The notes beneath the pieces are model-generated. The model made no database searches. It worked only from the letters and a program-made list of their open reading frames with translations, and had not been told where the DNA came from. From positions 372,001-436,000 of the forward strand of contig JAEWYS010000004.1 in the NCBI GenBank assembly GCA_023458555.1: a DNA stretch of 64,000 bases, given 5' to 3'. This stretch comes from Bacteroidota bacterium (lineage in GTDB: Bacteria; Bacteroidota; Bacteroidia; Cytophagales; Cytophagaceae). Each line of letters starts with the position of its first letter. Position 1 is the first letter of the stretch. Shown one piece after another: positions 63,196 to 64,000 of this stretch. A program made the position numbers and the translations under genes.

Positions 63196-64000
63196 ATGCA
63201 AACAGGCAGTCAGCTATATCGCCCGGGTAATTTCCCTTTTTCTCTTGAGGCTACGGCTTCAAGGGTGGAACCCACCAGAATACTCATGGTAAGTCCTGAG
63301 TTTTTCGACATCATTGATGTAAAAAATGTACATATGGCAGGCCATCTGGGCATGACTGACAGAAAAAAAGCTTTCGCTCAGTGGTATTCCTTAAAGGATA
63401 TTTATGAGTCGCTGGTTAAAGAAGGAATCCTGGATGAAGTTTTCGTGATTAACGGGACAGAAGGTTGTGAAGATATGGTTTTCGCCGCCAATCAGTCATT
63501 TCCCTGGATCAGCACCACCGGCAACAAGCAGGTTGTACTAAGCAAAATGCGACACCCGTCCAGGCAGAGAGAAGTTCCGGCTTTTCGTGATTTTTATACC
63601 TCCGGGAAATACGAGCTTCTTGAATTGCAGCAGGCTCGTTTGTTTGAGGGCATGGGAGATGCCATTCCTCTTCCGGGAAGAAGACTGCTGTTTGGCGGGT
63701 TCGGTCACCGTTCGGATTTAAATGCGCTCGAAGAGCTGAGCTCGACACTGAATACCCCTGTGATTGCGCTTGAGCTGGTCAATGACAAATTTTATCATCT
63801 GGATACCTGCTTCATTCCACTGGATACCAATACTGTGCTTCTGTATCCGGGAGCTTTCAGACCGGATGATCTGGCAGGTCTCGGAAAACTCTTTAAAAAT
63901 GTAATAGAAATACCGCTCGAAGAAGCGGAAAAAGGGTTTTCCCTGAATGCGCATTGCATAAATAATCCAAACGGACGTGCCGCCATCATCCACGACGGCA
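63196..64000 (+). CDS. DDAH-like amidinohydrolase (5' part)
   Basis: This open frame begins at ATG 63196 and leaves the right edge after 268 codons. It belongs to the guanidino-modifying superfamily (dimethylarginine dimethylaminohydrolase type). Supporting stretches are ILMVSPEFFDI and VKNVHMAG near the start, EGCEDMVFAAN, then LFGGFGHRSD and FYHLDTCFIPLDTNTVLLYP with the expected catalytic His and Asp. The catalytic Cys would be in the missing end. Arginine deiminase or amidinotransferase relatives are the alternatives. Confidence 0.85.
   Translation, partial: MQTGSQLYRPGNFPFSLEATASRVEPTRILMVSPEFFDIIDVKNVHMAGHLGMTDRKKAFAQWYSLKDIYESLVKEGILDEVFVINGTEGCEDMVFAANQSFPWISTTGNKQVVLSKMRHPSRQREVPAFRDFYTSGKYELLELQQARLFEGMGDAIPLPGRRLLFGGFGHRSDLNALEELSSTLNTPVIALELVNDKFYHLDTCFIPLDTNTVLLYPGAFRPDDLAGLGKLFKNVIEIPLEEAEKGFSLNAHCINNPNGRAAIIHDG

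Overview
The window looks like the chromosome of a Bacteroidota bacterium, most likely of the Cytophagales or a close relative. The evidence is the T6SS subtype iii gene set (TssN, TssO, TssR, PKD protein), DUF5777 and DUF4350/DUF4129 families, Bacteroidota-type promoter boxes (TAnnTTTG), a PheS with a Cys-rich insert, and general gene style. I saw no rRNA, tRNA, CRISPR array or intact insertion sequence.

Layout. 1-7.6 kb: the end of a ccmB-like gene, a small outer-membrane protein, pheS, then a tightly overlapping minus-strand operon for envelope protein folding (three PpiC/SurA-related proteins and a MoxR ATPase). 7.7-12.1 kb: a partner-switching set (RsbW-like kinase, STAS protein, GAF-SpoIIE phosphatase) followed by guaB. 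12.2-19.1 kb: a MoxR/DUF58/DUF4350/DUF4129/membrane protein/SpoIIM operon with a facing RDD gene. 19.1-26.6 kb: an apparently complete thiamine operon (thiS-thiC-tenI-thiD-thiE-thiG-thiH-thiF/moeB) under a clear TPP riboswitch.

26.9-49.5 kb: a contact-dependent type VI secretion system of subtype iii. tssE-tssF run rightward. tssG, tssR, a PKD protein, two TssO-like proteins, tssK and tssN run leftward. From a divergent control region, tssH-tssB-tssC-tssD-(hairpin)-tssI run rightward. These are followed by a 451-residue unrecognised protein and a 1328-residue PAAR-Rhs effector whose last ~107 residues are a foreign-looking AT-rich toxin. The 451-residue protein sits exactly where effector adaptors or chaperones usually lie and is the best candidate here for an undescribed component.

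48.7-52.4 kb: an AT-rich payload island. It holds the active toxin tip with its probable immunity gene, then a row of orphan parts: a frameshifted Rhs tip with an ART-like toxin, a frameshifted immunity gene, two near-identical copies of a small immunity-like gene (one frameshifted), another frameshifted gene, and two intact small immunity-like genes. It reads as a record of successive Rhs-tip replacements.

52.5-64 kb: ordinary metabolic and envelope genes: aldo/keto reductase, GH3 beta-glucosidase lipoprotein, DUF5777/YceI/cytochrome c group, crcB, a methyltransferase, prmC, an ABC-2 exporter, a Kazal-domain lipoprotein and the start of a DDAH-like amidinohydrolase gene that leaves the window.
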